Assembly (NCBI GenBank): GCA_021405315.1
Contig: QWIH01000017.1
Location: 1-64,000, forward strand
Origin: Leptolyngbya sp. PLA1
GTDB taxonomy: Bacteria > Planctomycetota > Phycisphaerae > Phycisphaerales > UBA1924
DNA length: 64,000 nucleotides
Direction of reading: 5' to 3'
Below, in pieces: positions 52,292-61,984 of this stretch (positions are counted from its first letter, which is position 1; each line of letters starts with the position of its first letter). The translations under genes were made by a program, and so were the position numbers. A model generated the notes under the pieces. It worked only from the letters and a program-made list of their open reading frames with translations, did not search any database and was not told where the DNA came from.

Positions 52292-52300
52292 GCAAGCCGC

Positions 52301-53287
52301 GTGTATCGCCTTCTCCAACCCGGCGAGGCCGGACCCGTCCGCACGAGGCAGGTCGTCGGTCTCTCCGTCGCCGTCCTCCTCCTCGGCGCCGCCCTCTGGA
52401 CACTCGTCCGCGATCGTGACCAGCTCGCCTCGACCTGGGAGTCCGTCCGCAACGGCCCCTGGTGGATGGTCACGCTCTGGCTGCTCCTCCCCGGTGCCAA
52501 CTGGGTCTTCTCGTCCCGGCTCGCGTGGGCGCTCCTCCGGCCTCAGCCCCTCGTCGATCCCGACGAAGCCGCCAGCCAGCCCACTCTCACCAAGTCCGAA
52601 ACCTACGAGGTGATCGGGGCCGCGTGGCTCGCAAACCTGCTCCCGCTCCGCGCCGGCCTCGTCAGCCGCGTCTTCTATCACAAGGCCGTCAACCGAATCC
52701 CCGTCGGCACCACCGTCCGCTCGGTGCTCGTCTCCGTGGTGCTCGGCCTCATCGCCTCCCTCATGCTCGCCGTGCTCTCCGGCGGGCTCCTCTGGGCCCG
52801 CCTTGCGCCCGGCGCCACGCTGCTCGTGCTCGCCGCCCCTTACCCGCTGCTCCTGCTCATCGGCGCCGCCTCGCCCGTCGGCGACCGTGGCTCCGTTCTC
52901 ACCGGCGGCTTCGGTCGCTGGCGACTCTGGGACGCCCTCGCCGCCCGCTATGCCGACACCGTCTGCTGGATGGCCCGATACTGGGTCGCCTTCGCCCTCG
53001 TCGGTACTCCCATCTCCATCGCGCACGCCGCCGTCTTTGCCGCCGTCTCACAGATCGTCATGCTCGTCCCCATCCCCGGAAACGCCATCGGCCTGCGCGA
53101 GTGGGTCATCGCGCTCATCGGCCCCTTGCTCCCCGCCTGGCTCGGCGACGAGCACGGCCAGCTCACCCAGCAGGCCTGCCTCGCCGCCGACCTCACCAAC
53201 AGAGCCGCGGAAGTGCTCATGACCGTCCTCGTCGGTTCCGCCTGCGGCGGCCTCGTGACCCAGCGACTCAGGTTCCGCCTCCCCTGA
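52301..53287 (+). CDS. Polytopic membrane protein, possible lysylphosphatidylglycerol-synthase-like flippase domain
   Basis: 328-residue protein starting with GTG, 10 bases after the previous stop. About eight membrane helices are visible. The ANLLPLRAGLVSRVFYHKAV motif and the later GNAIGLREWVIALIGPLLPA motif resemble the flippase-like LPG_synthase_TM (UPF0104/YbhN) family, where these P-x-R-x-G and G-x-R-E/G-x loops recur. This family moves lipids or lipid-linked sugars. The call is tentative. Confidence 0.55.
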   Translation: MYRLLQPGEAGPVRTRQVVGLSVAVLLLGAALWTLVRDRDQLASTWESVRNGPWWMVTLWLLLPGANWVFSSRLAWALLRPQPLVDPDEAASQPTLTKSETYEVIGAAWLANLLPLRAGLVSRVFYHKAVNRIPVGTTVRSVLVSVVLGLIASLMLAVLSGGLLWARLAPGATLLVLAAPYPLLLLIGAASPVGDRGSVLTGGFGRWRLWDALAARYADTVCWMARYWVAFALVGTPISIAHAAVFAAVSQIVMLVPIPGNAIGLREWVIALIGPLLPAWLGDEHGQLTQQACLAADLTNRAAEVLMTVLVGSACGGLVTQRLRFRLP

Positions 53288-53414
53288 CGACTGCACCACC
53301 CGCGCCCCGCCCCCCTTCCCCCTTCGCGGGACTTCGATTTAGGTCGATCCCCCGCCGGACCGACCCCGTATGAAAGATGGGGTGCGCCGCACCCTACCAA
53401 CGCAGGCCGCGGCC

Positions 53415-54533
53415 ATGGTCAACAAGATCGAACAAGATCACCAGCGGTTCCGGCAGATCGTCCGGGGAAAGATCCGCAAGGACCTCCGCCGGTTCCTCTC
53501 CAAGGGTGAACTCCTCGGCCGCGAAGGCCGCCGCGTCGTTTCCATCCCCATCCACGACATCGACATCCCGACCTTCCGTTACGGCGATAACTCCGGCGGC
53601 GTCGGCATGGGCGACGGCGAAGAGGGGCAGCCCGTCGGCCAGCCGCAGCAGGGCAAGGACGGTCGTGGGGGCGAGCACGAGGGCAGGCACCTCCTCGAAG
53701 TCGATGTCTCCCTCGAAGAACTCGCCGACATTCTCGCCGAGGAACTCAAGCTCCCCCGCATCCTCCCCCGCGGTGCCCACCGCATCACCACCGTCCGCGA
53801 CAAGTACTCCGGCATCCGCCCCCAGGGCCCCATGTCGCTCCGCCACTTCAAACGCACCTACCGCGAGGCTCTGCGGCGCCAGCTCTCCCTCGGAACCTAC
53901 GACCCCGACAACCCCATCGTCATCCCTATCAAGAACGACCTCCGCTTCCGATCCTGGAATGAGGTCAAAAAACCACAGAGCAACGCCGTCATCGTCTACA
54001 TGATGGACGTCTCCGGATCCATGGGCGACGAACAGAAGGAACTTGTCCGCCTCGAAGCCTTCTGGATCGACACCTGGCTCCGTCGCAACTACGAGGGCAT
54101 CGAGAGCCGGTACATCGTCCACGATGTCCGCGCCGCCGAGGTCGACAAAAAGACCTTCTTCTCGATGAAGGAAGACGGTGGCACCCGGATCTCCTCCGCC
54201 TACCAATGCTGCAAGGAACTCCTCGACCAGCACTACGACCCCGCGGACTGGAACGTTTACCTCTTCCATTTCTCCGACGGTGACAACTCCTCCGACGCCG
54301 ACAACCGCCTCTCCGTCAAGATCATCCGCGAGAACCTCCTCCCGGTATCCAACATGTTCGGATACTGTCAGGTTGCTTCCGCCTACGGCTCCGGCGCGTT
54401 CCACGGTGTCCTTGCCGAGGCGTTCCCCGGCGGCGAGCCCGATGAGCTTGGCCCCCGACTGGTCCTCTCCAAGATCGGAGGCCGCGAGGACATCATCGAC
54501 TCGCTCCGCACCCTCTTCCGCGCCGGCCGCTAG
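53415..54533 (+). CDS. DUF444 family protein (YeaH-like)
   Basis: 372-residue protein with the whole DUF444 layout: N-terminal KIEQDHQRFRQIVRGKIRKD, a Gly-rich stretch (around 60-95), LEVDVSLEELADILAEELKL, and a von Willebrand A domain with the MIDAS motif DVSGSMGD. YeaH is normally encoded with PrkA kinase and SpoVR-like YcgB; neither is in the neighbourhood. The ATG at 53415 starts the family-like sequence; one at 53370 adds 15 unrelated residues. Neither has a clear binding site. Role: stress or sporulation-like signalling, by family. Confidence 0.9.
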   Translation: MVNKIEQDHQRFRQIVRGKIRKDLRRFLSKGELLGREGRRVVSIPIHDIDIPTFRYGDNSGGVGMGDGEEGQPVGQPQQGKDGRGGEHEGRHLLEVDVSLEELADILAEELKLPRILPRGAHRITTVRDKYSGIRPQGPMSLRHFKRTYREALRRQLSLGTYDPDNPIVIPIKNDLRFRSWNEVKKPQSNAVIVYMMDVSGSMGDEQKELVRLEAFWIDTWLRRNYEGIESRYIVHDVRAAEVDKKTFFSMKEDGGTRISSAYQCCKELLDQHYDPADWNVYLFHFSDGDNSSDADNRLSVKIIRENLLPVSNMFGYCQVASAYGSGAFHGVLAEAFPGGEPDELGPRLVLSKIGGREDIIDSLRTLFRAGR

Positions 54534-54584
54534 GCGAGCCTCCCGCCCCGCGGTAAACTGCTCCCCGTCGCCCGGAGCGATCCC

Positions 54585-55031
54585 GTGTTCATCTTTCCCC
54601 TCTACGCCGCGCTCGTCTGGTACTGCTGCGCCAGGTGGCGACGCGAGTTCCTCGGCTTCGCCGCCTACATCGCGGGCGTCCTGGGAATCGTCCTCCTGGT
54701 CTACATCGACATCCGTCTCATGCGGCTCATCTTCAACACCGGCGCCTCTCCCACCTTCCTCCTCCTCCTCTGGGCAGAAGCCGGCATCATCGCGCTCATC
54801 GGAGGCTTTGTCGTCCTCTCTCCAAAGCAGCGTGTCGCACGACCATGCCGTGCCTGCGGCTATGAACTCGAAGGCCTCGACGACCCGAACCCCCGCTGCC
54901 CGGAGTGCGGCATCGCCGCCGCGTTCTCCGAGCCCTCCGACGGGGCCTGCGTGAGCTGCGGCACCCGCACCGCGGCGGTCTCTCCACAGAGACCACGCTG
55001 CGAGCGATGCCTCCGCGCCGTCAGCGCCTGA
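54585..55031 (+). CDS. Small membrane protein with C-terminal zinc ribbon
   Basis: 148-residue protein. Two or three membrane helices fill residues 1-78. Cysteine pairs then occur: CRACGYELEGL, CPECG, CVSCG, and CERC. The C-x-x-C-G-Y-x-L-x-G-L motif is a zinc ribbon frequent in planctomycetes. The GTG start has GGAG 8 bases upstream. The 3' end overlaps the convergent GldG-like gene by 11 bases. Function unknown. Confidence 0.7.
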   Translation: MFIFPLYAALVWYCCARWRREFLGFAAYIAGVLGIVLLVYIDIRLMRLIFNTGASPTFLLLLWAEAGIIALIGGFVVLSPKQRVARPCRACGYELEGLDDPNPRCPECGIAAAFSEPSDGACVSCGTRTAAVSPQRPRCERCLRAVSA

Positions 55032-57207
55032 TCACCTTGTACAGCACGCCCAGCAGCAGAACCAGCGCGGGCAAGCCCAGCGCCATCGCGAGCCGCAGAC
55101 GGACGAGCGGGGTCTCCCCCGGATCCTTCACCATCGAAACCGCGCGCGCCGTCGGACTCTGCGCGATCAGGTCGTCCTGCCCCGCCAGCCACGATACCGC
55201 CGCGTCGAACAGCTCCAGATTCCCGGGATTCCGGAGCACCGGGCGCCCGTCAGGGCCGGTCGTGCGCTGCTGCGTCACCGGGTCGATGAACCACCCGTTC
55301 GAGCCAACCGCGACGAACCGCCGCACCGGCTTGCGCAGCTCGCTCCGCTCCACCGCCGCCGCGACCATCCAGCGTTGCGGCTTGCCCGTGTCCCGCCCCT
55401 CAGGCCATCTTCCGTCTCTCCCCGAGTCAAAGACCGGAAGGTCGGGGATGTAGGGCCTCTGGTCCCGGGGCGTCTGCCACAACCTCAGCCACTGCGTCTC
55501 CGCCCATACGTCATCGCCCGAGATCACCGCCAGCAGCGGGATCGTCGCAAACCGCACGTGCTGCGGAGCGGGCCGCTCATACAACGCGACCGCCCAGGGC
55601 ACCAGCGCGGGCAACCCCGACAGCGCGCCGGACAACGCGTGAGGCCCCGCCACAGGCAGCGCCGTGCACTCTGTCTCAACCATCCGACCCCGCGGGGACG
55701 CGACCTCCCGCACCAGCGGCCTCCCGGAATCCGCCGCCAGCCCGAAGTGCTCAAGCGTCCCCGCGAACGGGTCCGGATCGCCGATCGTCGGCGCGAGGGA
55801 CTGACTCACCGTCAGGCAAACCGGCTTGCCATCCTCCACCAGCCGGGCCACCGCCTCCGCCAGCCGCACCGCGCGCTGTGCTCCCGTCAGGCCTCCCCGA
55901 TCGCTCGGCGCCGCCGAGTCCGGAGGCCACGTCAGGTACACGACCGGACGCTCCCCTCCCGGGTCCAGCATCGACAGCGTGGGAGGCTGGTCACCCCCGA
56001 GCACCGACCACTCGATGAAATCCACGCCACGCAGCCTCAGCCGCTGCGTCAGCGATCCCAGCGCCTCCGTCGACTCCAGCAGCGACACGTTCTCCGCGTG
56101 CGTCAGCACCACGATGGGCCGGTGCGGCACCAGCAGCGACCCCAGCGAGGTCGCGAGCAGTTCCTCCGCCCGCCGCTGCAGGTCCGCCCGGCTCGCGTCC
56201 GCACTGTCCAGCAGCGTTCCCGGGGGCAGCAAGGACTCGGTGTCGATCGCCGCCAGCCCCTTCTGCGCCGGCCCGATGATCAGCACCGCCGAGCCCTGCG
56301 CCAGGACGTCGGTGACCCGGAACACGTCGGGCTTGCGCAGGTTCTTCAGCGAGTCCAGCACCACCGCCGCCTGGTCGCGCCGCTCGCGGATCCCGGGGAC
56401 CGCCTGCCGCGCCAGGTCCGCCCCGGGCCCCTGGTCCGACCCCACCAGCTTCGTCAGGTCCTTGTCCAGCGCGCCCAGCAGATTCACCACCGGCGCGTAC
56501 GCGTTCACCAGCTCCTTGGCCGCCAGGTCCGTGCGCGGCAGGGGCTTCTCGCCCATCTTCAGCTTCAGCGCGTCCCGCGCCCGTCCCGCGGCGTCGGTCA
56601 GGTCCCGCGCCATCAGCCTCGCGCCCCCCGCCGCCTGCTCCAGCAGCTTCCGCGGATCTCGCGCCGGGTCCGACGCCGGGGGCAACGCCTCCTTCACGCT
56701 CAGCAGCGTCGGAGACAGCGACTCGCTGAGATACACCGCGATCGACGCCGCGCCCGCCGCGTGAAGGTCCACCGCCGCCGCCTGGTCAGAGATCACCTGC
56801 CCATCGCGGTCGATCAACTCGCCCACCAGCCCTCGATACGCCGTCATCCCGGCACCCGTGCTCGTGTCGATGAACTGCGACGTCAGGTGCGGCGACGCCC
56901 GCTTCATCTCGTCCAGCACGTCCGCCGCCCGCTGCCTCGCACGCAGGTCCGTCGCCCGGAAGTCCGCCGCCACCACCACCCGATACGGGCCGTCCAGCCT
57001 CGCCAGGATCTGCGTCGTCCGCGGCGACAGCGTCTGCACGCCCGTCCCCGTCACGTCCGCCCGGATCCGGTGCCGATCCCCCAGCGCGACCAGCGCCACG
57101 CAACTCGCCGTCACCGCCGCAAAGGTCACCACAGCCGCCAGCGTCGCGCGCGCCCTCCCTCTGGATTGACGAGACCCCCCCCGGGCTGTTGTCGCAACTG
57201 TGCTCAT
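55021..57207 (-). CDS. GldG-like auxiliary protein of an ABC transporter
   Basis: 728-residue protein. After a basic N-terminus and one membrane helix (about 20-46), an ABC_transp_aux (GldG/DUF4350-like) domain follows, with the typical early LSPRTTQILARLDGPYRVVV and later SVLIIGPAQKGLAAID- and LTHAENVSLLES-type strands. A second helix is at the C-terminus (LRLAMALGLPALVLLLGVLY). GldG works with GldA and GldF as an ABC transporter first described in gliding Bacteroidetes. It is 4 bases from the permease gene. The three genes form one unit on the minus strand. Substrate unknown. Confidence 0.85.
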   Translation of the reverse strand: MSTVATTARGGSRQSRGRARATLAAVVTFAAVTASCVALVALGDRHRIRADVTGTGVQTLSPRTTQILARLDGPYRVVVAADFRATDLRARQRAADVLDEMKRASPHLTSQFIDTSTGAGMTAYRGLVGELIDRDGQVISDQAAAVDLHAAGAASIAVYLSESLSPTLLSVKEALPPASDPARDPRKLLEQAAGGARLMARDLTDAAGRARDALKLKMGEKPLPRTDLAAKELVNAYAPVVNLLGALDKDLTKLVGSDQGPGADLARQAVPGIRERRDQAAVVLDSLKNLRKPDVFRVTDVLAQGSAVLIIGPAQKGLAAIDTESLLPPGTLLDSADASRADLQRRAEELLATSLGSLLVPHRPIVVLTHAENVSLLESTEALGSLTQRLRLRGVDFIEWSVLGGDQPPTLSMLDPGGERPVVYLTWPPDSAAPSDRGGLTGAQRAVRLAEAVARLVEDGKPVCLTVSQSLAPTIGDPDPFAGTLEHFGLAADSGRPLVREVASPRGRMVETECTALPVAGPHALSGALSGLPALVPWAVALYERPAPQHVRFATIPLLAVISGDDVWAETQWLRLWQTPRDQRPYIPDLPVFDSGRDGRWPEGRDTGKPQRWMVAAAVERSELRKPVRRFVAVGSNGWFIDPVTQQRTTGPDGRPVLRNPGNLELFDAAVSWLAGQDDLIAQSPTARAVSMVKDPGETPLVRLRLAMALGLPALVLLLGVLYKVIRR

Positions 57208-57211
57208 CGTG

Positions 57212-57931
57212 CTACCGCCACCTTCGGGACTCCATGACCAGCGTCGCGATGACCAGCATCCACGCCGACACGCTCACCAGCGCCACGATGTTCCCCGAGT
57301 CGATGACCCCCTTCGCAAAGACCGTTACCCGGGGGCCCACGCTCAGCGCGTTCAGCACCGGCCTCGCCCACTCCGGAGCCATCGGCACCGCCGAAGGCAC
57401 CAGCAGCACCCCGAGAATCGCGAACAGCGCCACCATGAACGCCAGCGTGCTGTTCTGCGTGAGCGACGACGCGAGTGTGCCCACCGACAGGAACAGCACG
57501 CCCATCAGCACCAGGCACAGATACCCAGACAGGATCGGCCCCATGTCCAGCGGCGAGCTCGAGAACTTCGACAGCACCAGCACGTACACGCCCGTCGGCA
57601 CGATCATCGCGCCCAGGAACGCCGCCGCGCCGAGGAACTTCCCCATCACCAGCGCCGCGGACCCCACCGGCGCCGTCAGCAGCGCCTCGATCGTCCCGCT
57701 CCGCATCTCCTCCGCCAGCAGCCTCATCGTGATCGCGGGCACCACGGGGAGCAGCAGCCATCCCGCCGCCGCGAAGAACGTTCGGAGGCTCGCCGGCGAT
57801 CCCGGAACCAGCACGCTGAACGCGAACACGAAACCCGTCAGCAGCAGAAACAGCGAGACGATCACCCACCCCGACGGCGTGCGGAAATACGAGCCCAGCT
57901 CGCGTCGTGCGATGGCCAGCGCCGTGCTCAT
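57212..57931 (-). CDS. ABC-2-type permease, GldF-like
   Basis: 239-residue membrane protein with six predicted helices. The N-terminal segment (ALAIARRELGSYFRTPSGWVIVS) is typical of GldF/ABC-2 permeases, as is the RLLAEEMRSGTIEALLTAPV motif. It should form the channel for the ATPase encoded upstream and act with the GldG-like protein downstream. The start overlaps the ATPase stop by 4 bases. Confidence 0.92.
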   Translation of the reverse strand: MSTALAIARRELGSYFRTPSGWVIVSLFLLLTGFVFAFSVLVPGSPASLRTFFAAAGWLLLPVVPAITMRLLAEEMRSGTIEALLTAPVGSAALVMGKFLGAAAFLGAMIVPTGVYVLVLSKFSSSPLDMGPILSGYLCLVLMGVLFLSVGTLASSLTQNSTLAFMVALFAILGVLLVPSAVPMAPEWARPVLNALSVGPRVTVFAKGVIDSGNIVALVSVSAWMLVIATLVMESRRWR

Positions 57932-58938
57932 GCCGCCGCCTCCGTGGGCCTCGGCGAGGGGTCCCGCTCCGGGGCCGCCCCCGCCGCGCGGTCCAGAACC
58001 TCCATGAACACCCTCTCCAGCGTCGGAAGGTCAGCACGCAGCTCGCGGATCGTCAGCCCCAGTTGCGTCGCCGTCATCGAGATCTGCTCACGCAGGTCCG
58101 GAGCGCCGGGCCGAGCCGTCACCACCCACTCCGTCCAGCCCAGCGACGGCGAGGGGCCCTCGGGCCGCCGATCCACCGCACGCTCCACGTGCGGCAGGTT
58201 CATCAGCGCCTTCGCCACGCGGTCATGGTCACCCACCCGTGGGTCACGCGCCTGCACCACGTACGTCGCCGCCGAACGCCTCGTCAGTTCTGCCGGCGTC
58301 CCGTCCGCCAGCACCTGCCCACCGGCGATGATGATCGCCCGGTGGCACACCCGCTCCACCTCGGGCAGGATGTGCGTGCTCACCAGCATCGTCCGGTCCG
58401 CCGCCAGCTCGCGGATCAGGCTCCGCGTCTCGTGCAACTGCGACGGGTCCAGCCCGTTCGTCGGTTCGTCCAGCACCAGCACCTTCGGATTGTGCAGCAG
58501 CGCCGCCGCCAGCCCCACGCGCTGCTTGTACCCCTTGCTCAGCGTCGCGATCCGACGCCCGGCCATGTCCCTCAGCCAGCACCGATCCAGGCACCAGGCG
58601 ATCGCCTTCTTCCGCAGATCCCGCGGGATGCCGAACAGCCTCCCCCTGAAATCCAGGTACTCCGTCACCCGCATCTCCGGGTACAGCGGATTCCCTTCGG
58701 GCAGATACCCCAGCCGCGCCCGCGCCGCCGCAGGCGACTCCGCCGTGTCGTGACCCCCGATCGTCACCCTCCCCGAATCCGGCATCAGATAGCCCGCGAT
58801 CATCCGGATCGTCGTTGTCTTCCCAGCCCCGTTCGGCCCCAGCAGCCCGGCGATCTGCCCGGGCTGCAGCTCGAACGACACGCCACGCACCGCGGCGACC
58901 GACCCGAAGGACTTGTGTACGGATTCGACGCAGACCAT
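57928..58938 (-). CDS. ABC transporter ATP-binding protein, GldA-like
   Basis: 336-residue nucleotide-binding subunit. It shows Walker A GPNGAGKTTTIRMI, the Q-loop region (LGYLPEGNPLYPEM), the signature region (LSKGYKQRVGLAAALL), Walker B (KVLVLDEPTNGLDPSQ) and the H-loop (LVSTHILPEVE). A C-terminal extension of about 100 residues is common in this group. It is the first gene of the operon; the divergent GAF-receiver gene starts about 155 bases away. Confidence 0.95.
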   Translation of the reverse strand: MVCVESVHKSFGSVAAVRGVSFELQPGQIAGLLGPNGAGKTTTIRMIAGYLMPDSGRVTIGGHDTAESPAAARARLGYLPEGNPLYPEMRVTEYLDFRGRLFGIPRDLRKKAIAWCLDRCWLRDMAGRRIATLSKGYKQRVGLAAALLHNPKVLVLDEPTNGLDPSQLHETRSLIRELAADRTMLVSTHILPEVERVCHRAIIIAGGQVLADGTPAELTRRSAATYVVQARDPRVGDHDRVAKALMNLPHVERAVDRRPEGPSPSLGWTEWVVTARPGAPDLREQISMTATQLGLTIRELRADLPTLERVFMEVLDRAAGAAPERDPSPRPTEAAA

Positions 58939-59092
58939 GGTGTTCCCGATACGGCCTCCGCGGCCGACCCCGTCCTATAAGCAGGATAACGGCAGATCGG
59001 CCCGTTGGTTCAGTCCAGTCCAAAGGTATCGGCTGAAACAGTCGACCCTTCCCGAAGAGCCGTCGAATAGGGGGCCAGCGTGGCCACCTATC

Positions 59093-60790
59093 ATGGTGGA
59101 GATGTTCCGGCCGACATCCCGTCGGCCGCCGGGCCTCCCGGTGTTCCAGGGTTGGGCGGGGCAAGGCGGCCCCGCGTCGTCGAGAAAGCGCGTGGCGTCG
59201 TCCGCGGGATCCGAAGACCTCAGCCGGCACGCTCCCCCGACCGGGGACGCTCCGGGGATGCTCCCGACTGACCATGACGTCGCCACCCAGGGCCTCCCCG
59301 CCCCGGTCGCCATGTCCCTTCTCAACGCCATCGGCGAGGGCGTCGCCCTCGCCACCCGTCGAGGCGACCTTCACTGGGCCAACGACCTCGTCCTCAGGCT
59401 TGGCGGAGCCATGGCCGAACGCCTCGGCGCCTGCTGCCGTCAGTTCGACCGCGATTTCCCCCTCCCTCCCGGCGGACGCGTCCCCTCCACCGTGCTCGAA
59501 CTCGTACTCGTCGACGCCGACAAGGCCTGGCAGGTCATGCTCGTCCCCGCCGCCGCGGACCTCGTCCGAAGCGCCGGCCTCGGGCCCGACACCCTTGTCC
59601 TGGTCATGCGCGATGTCTCCGCCGCCCGCCGCCTCCAGCAGAAGATCAGCGCCATCGATCAGGCCGGCAGCGAGCTCGTCCGCGTTGACCCCGACACCGT
59701 CAGGAAGTTCAACGCCCACGAACGCCTCAAGCTCCTCGAAGACAAGATCATCAACGTCGCGAGAAACCTCCTCCACTTCGACCACTTCGCCATCCGCCTC
59801 CTCGACGAACGCTCCGGCAAGCTCGAACTCGTCATCGGGTGCAACCTCCCCCAGTCCTTCGACGCCTTCGTCATCAAGCCCGGACTCGAGGGATTCGGCA
59901 TCAGCGGCTACGTCGCCGCCAGCGGCCGCAGCTACGTCTGCTCCGACACCACCACAGACCCGCTCTACCTCCCCGGCGTCGAGGGCGCGCGAAGCTCCCT
60001 CACCGTCCCCCTCCGACTCCACGACAAGATCATCGGCATCATGAACGTCGAGAGCCTCGAAGCGGGGGCCTTCGGCGAGGAGGAGCGACAGCTCGGCGAG
60101 ATCTTCGCTCGCTACATCGCCGTCGCCGTCCACATGCTCGACCTCCTCGTCGTCGAGCGAAGCACCACCAACATCAGCGTCAGCGGCAGGGTCGCCACCG
60201 AGCTCCGCGAGCCCCTGGAAGACATCGCCCGCGAGGTCGAACTCCTCCGCAGCGAGCAGGGCGCCGGCCAGGCACCCGACCCCCACCTCGAACGCATCGT
60301 CTCCGACCTCCAGTCCATCCGCCAGCGACTCTCCGAGTGCGCCGCCGGCCCCGCCTCTCTCCTCGGCGTCGAGCAGGCCATGCAGCACGCCGGCGTCGAT
60401 CCCGGCATCAACGGCCGCCGGATCCTCGTCGCCGATGACGAGCACCGCATCCGAAAGACCATCGGCGACGTCCTCGTCAAGCGAGGTGCCGCCGTCACCG
60501 TCTGCGCCAACGGCCTCGAGGCCATCAAGACGCTTGAAGCCGCACCCAACGCCTTCGATCTCGTCATCACCGACATCCGGATGCCCGATCACAACGGCTA
60601 CGAGGTCTTCTCCGCCGTCAAGCAGTTCTCGCCCGCTGCCCCCGTCATCCTCATGACCGGCTTCGGCTACGACCCGCATCACTCCATCGTCCGCGCTAGC
60701 CAGGAAGGCCTCCAGGGCGTCCTTTTCAAGCCCTTCCAGGTCGAGCGACTCCTCGACGACGTGCGCAAGGCGCTCGCCCCCAAGCCCTGA
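59093..60790 (+). CDS. GAF domain / response-regulator receiver protein
   Basis: 565 residues from the ATG at 59093; alternatives are ATG at 59102 or 59258, and none has a strong binding site. A PAS-like region (about 70-185) is followed by a GAF domain (about 210-350: LLEDKIINVARNLLHFDHFA, then GISGYVAASGRSYVCSDTTT). After a helical part comes a C-terminal receiver domain (RRILVADDEHRIRKTI) with the phospho-acceptor Asp494 in DLVITDIRMPD and the conserved Thr and Lys in VILMTGF and VLFKPF. There is no DNA-binding or kinase domain. It may relay signals through protein contacts. Confidence 0.8.
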   Translation: MVEMFRPTSRRPPGLPVFQGWAGQGGPASSRKRVASSAGSEDLSRHAPPTGDAPGMLPTDHDVATQGLPAPVAMSLLNAIGEGVALATRRGDLHWANDLVLRLGGAMAERLGACCRQFDRDFPLPPGGRVPSTVLELVLVDADKAWQVMLVPAAADLVRSAGLGPDTLVLVMRDVSAARRLQQKISAIDQAGSELVRVDPDTVRKFNAHERLKLLEDKIINVARNLLHFDHFAIRLLDERSGKLELVIGCNLPQSFDAFVIKPGLEGFGISGYVAASGRSYVCSDTTTDPLYLPGVEGARSSLTVPLRLHDKIIGIMNVESLEAGAFGEEERQLGEIFARYIAVAVHMLDLLVVERSTTNISVSGRVATELREPLEDIAREVELLRSEQGAGQAPDPHLERIVSDLQSIRQRLSECAAGPASLLGVEQAMQHAGVDPGINGRRILVADDEHRIRKTIGDVLVKRGAAVTVCANGLEAIKTLEAAPNAFDLVITDIRMPDHNGYEVFSAVKQFSPAAPVILMTGFGYDPHHSIVRASQEGLQGVLFKPFQVERLLDDVRKALAPKP

Positions 60791-60821
60791 CGGCCGCGTC
60801 CGCCGCTGGTACACTGCCCGC

Positions 60822-61328
60822 ATGCTCTCGGGGAGTCCGTCTCGATCATCCGCGGGGACAGGTCCCGCCAAATGGGCCGCCATCGCCGCCCTCTCCGCCT
60901 CCCTCGGCTCCGCCGTCACCTACTGGTTCACCCGCGGCACCGAGCAGCCGCCCCCGGGGACTCCCTTGGACATCAGCCTTCCGGCTGCCGAGCCGCGGCA
61001 GCCCGCCCTCACCCCGCCCCCGCGCGTCCACAAGCCCGAACCCGCCCCCGGCGCCGAACTCGCCAACGTCCCCGCCCAGCAGCCCAACGCCCCCCCGCCG
61101 GCCGAAGTTTCACCCGGCCCCACCCCCCGTCCGCTCGACCTCAACTCCGCCACTCAGGCCGAGCTCGAACTCCTCCCGGGCATCGGGCCCGCCACCGCCA
61201 AGGCCATCATCGACTTCCGCAGGCAACTCGGCGGCTTCAAGTCCGTCGACGACCTCGACAAGGTCCCAGGCATCGGCGCCAAGACCCTCAACCGAGTGAG
61301 GCCTTACCTCCGCCTCAACCCGGGCTGA
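60822..61328 (+). CDS. ComEA-like helix-hairpin-helix protein
   Basis: 168 residues. A membrane helix (about 16-36) is followed by a Pro-rich linker (about 40-105) and a C-terminal double HhH domain: [20 protein letters not shown] and [20 protein letters not shown]. ComEA proteins bind DNA outside the cell membrane in natural transformation. A type IV pilus locus in the window makes DNA uptake plausible, but other ComE genes are not seen. It follows the receiver gene by 31 bases. Confidence 0.88.
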   Translation: MLSGSPSRSSAGTGPAKWAAIAALSASLGSAVTYWFTRGTEQPPPGTPLDISLPAAEPRQPALTPPPRVHKPEPAPGAELANVPAQQPNAPPPAEVSPGPTPRPLDLNSATQAELELLPGIGPATAKAIIDFRRQLGGFKSVDDLDKVPGIGAKTLNRVRPYLRLNPG

Positions 61329-61422
61329 TGCCGGCACGCCACGTGTCAACCAGGCCCGACGCCCCCAGGCACGCCGGCTGCTACTACGCTTTTCAATCTG
61401 CTCTTCCGCGTACGAGTCACCA

Positions 61423-61782
61423 ATGAACCAACTCCCACAATGCCCCAAGTGCCACGCCAACGATACCTACCGCGACGGGGCGCTGCTCGTCTGTCCCTTG
61501 TGCGCCCATGAGTGGACCAACGAAGCCCCGGCAGCCGAAGCCCCGGACCCGGCCGATGCGCCCGAAGACACCGCTGTCCGCGATGCCACCGGCAACGTCC
61601 TCAAGGACGGGGACAGCGTCATCGTCATCAAGGATCTGAAGGTCAAGGGCTCCTCCCTCGTGGTCAAGGGCGGCACCAAGGTCAAGAACATCCGGCTCGT
61701 TGACGGCGACCACGACATCGACTGCAGAATCGACGGCATCGGAGCGATGCAGCTCAAGTCCCAGTTCGTCAGGAAGGCGTAG
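61423..61782 (+). CDS. yjdM: YjdM/PhnA-like protein
   Basis: 119-residue protein with an N-terminal zinc ribbon ([16 protein letters not shown]) and a C-terminal PhnA-type domain ([40 protein letters not shown]). The full-length family averages about 110 residues. Despite the name PhnA, this group is not phosphonoacetate hydrolase; its function is unknown. It is preceded by about 90 bases of non-coding sequence. Confidence 0.92.
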   Translation: MNQLPQCPKCHANDTYRDGALLVCPLCAHEWTNEAPAAEAPDPADAPEDTAVRDATGNVLKDGDSVIVIKDLKVKGSSLVVKGGTKVKNIRLVDGDHDIDCRIDGIGAMQLKSQFVRKA

Positions 61783-61920
61783 GTCGTCGCACGACGCCCT
61801 CGCCTCCGCTCCGGGTCGCTCAGCTCGCCTGCGCTGCGGCACCGCCGGCCACCGACCGACCTCATGCCGGGCGCCAACTCTCATCGCGGCCGGACCGACG
61901 AGCGCAACCCGGCGAGAGCA

Positions 61921-61962
61921 CGAAAAAGGCCGCCCCCCGCGTGCGGGCGCGAGGGACGGCCA
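61921..61962 (-). terminator. Rho-independent terminator of the Hsp20 gene
   Basis: On the minus strand GGCCGTCCC...CGGGGGGCGGCC forms a GC-rich stem-loop and is followed by TTTTT, 23 bases after the stop of the Hsp20 gene. Confidence 0.75.
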
Positions 61963-61984
61963 AGGTGGTTGATCCTTCTCCCGA

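Noticed and set aside
61783..61984. Small gene between yjdM and hsp20
   Set aside because: There is no protein-like frame with a start signal; the stretch is mostly low-information GC-rich sequence with the Hsp20 terminator.
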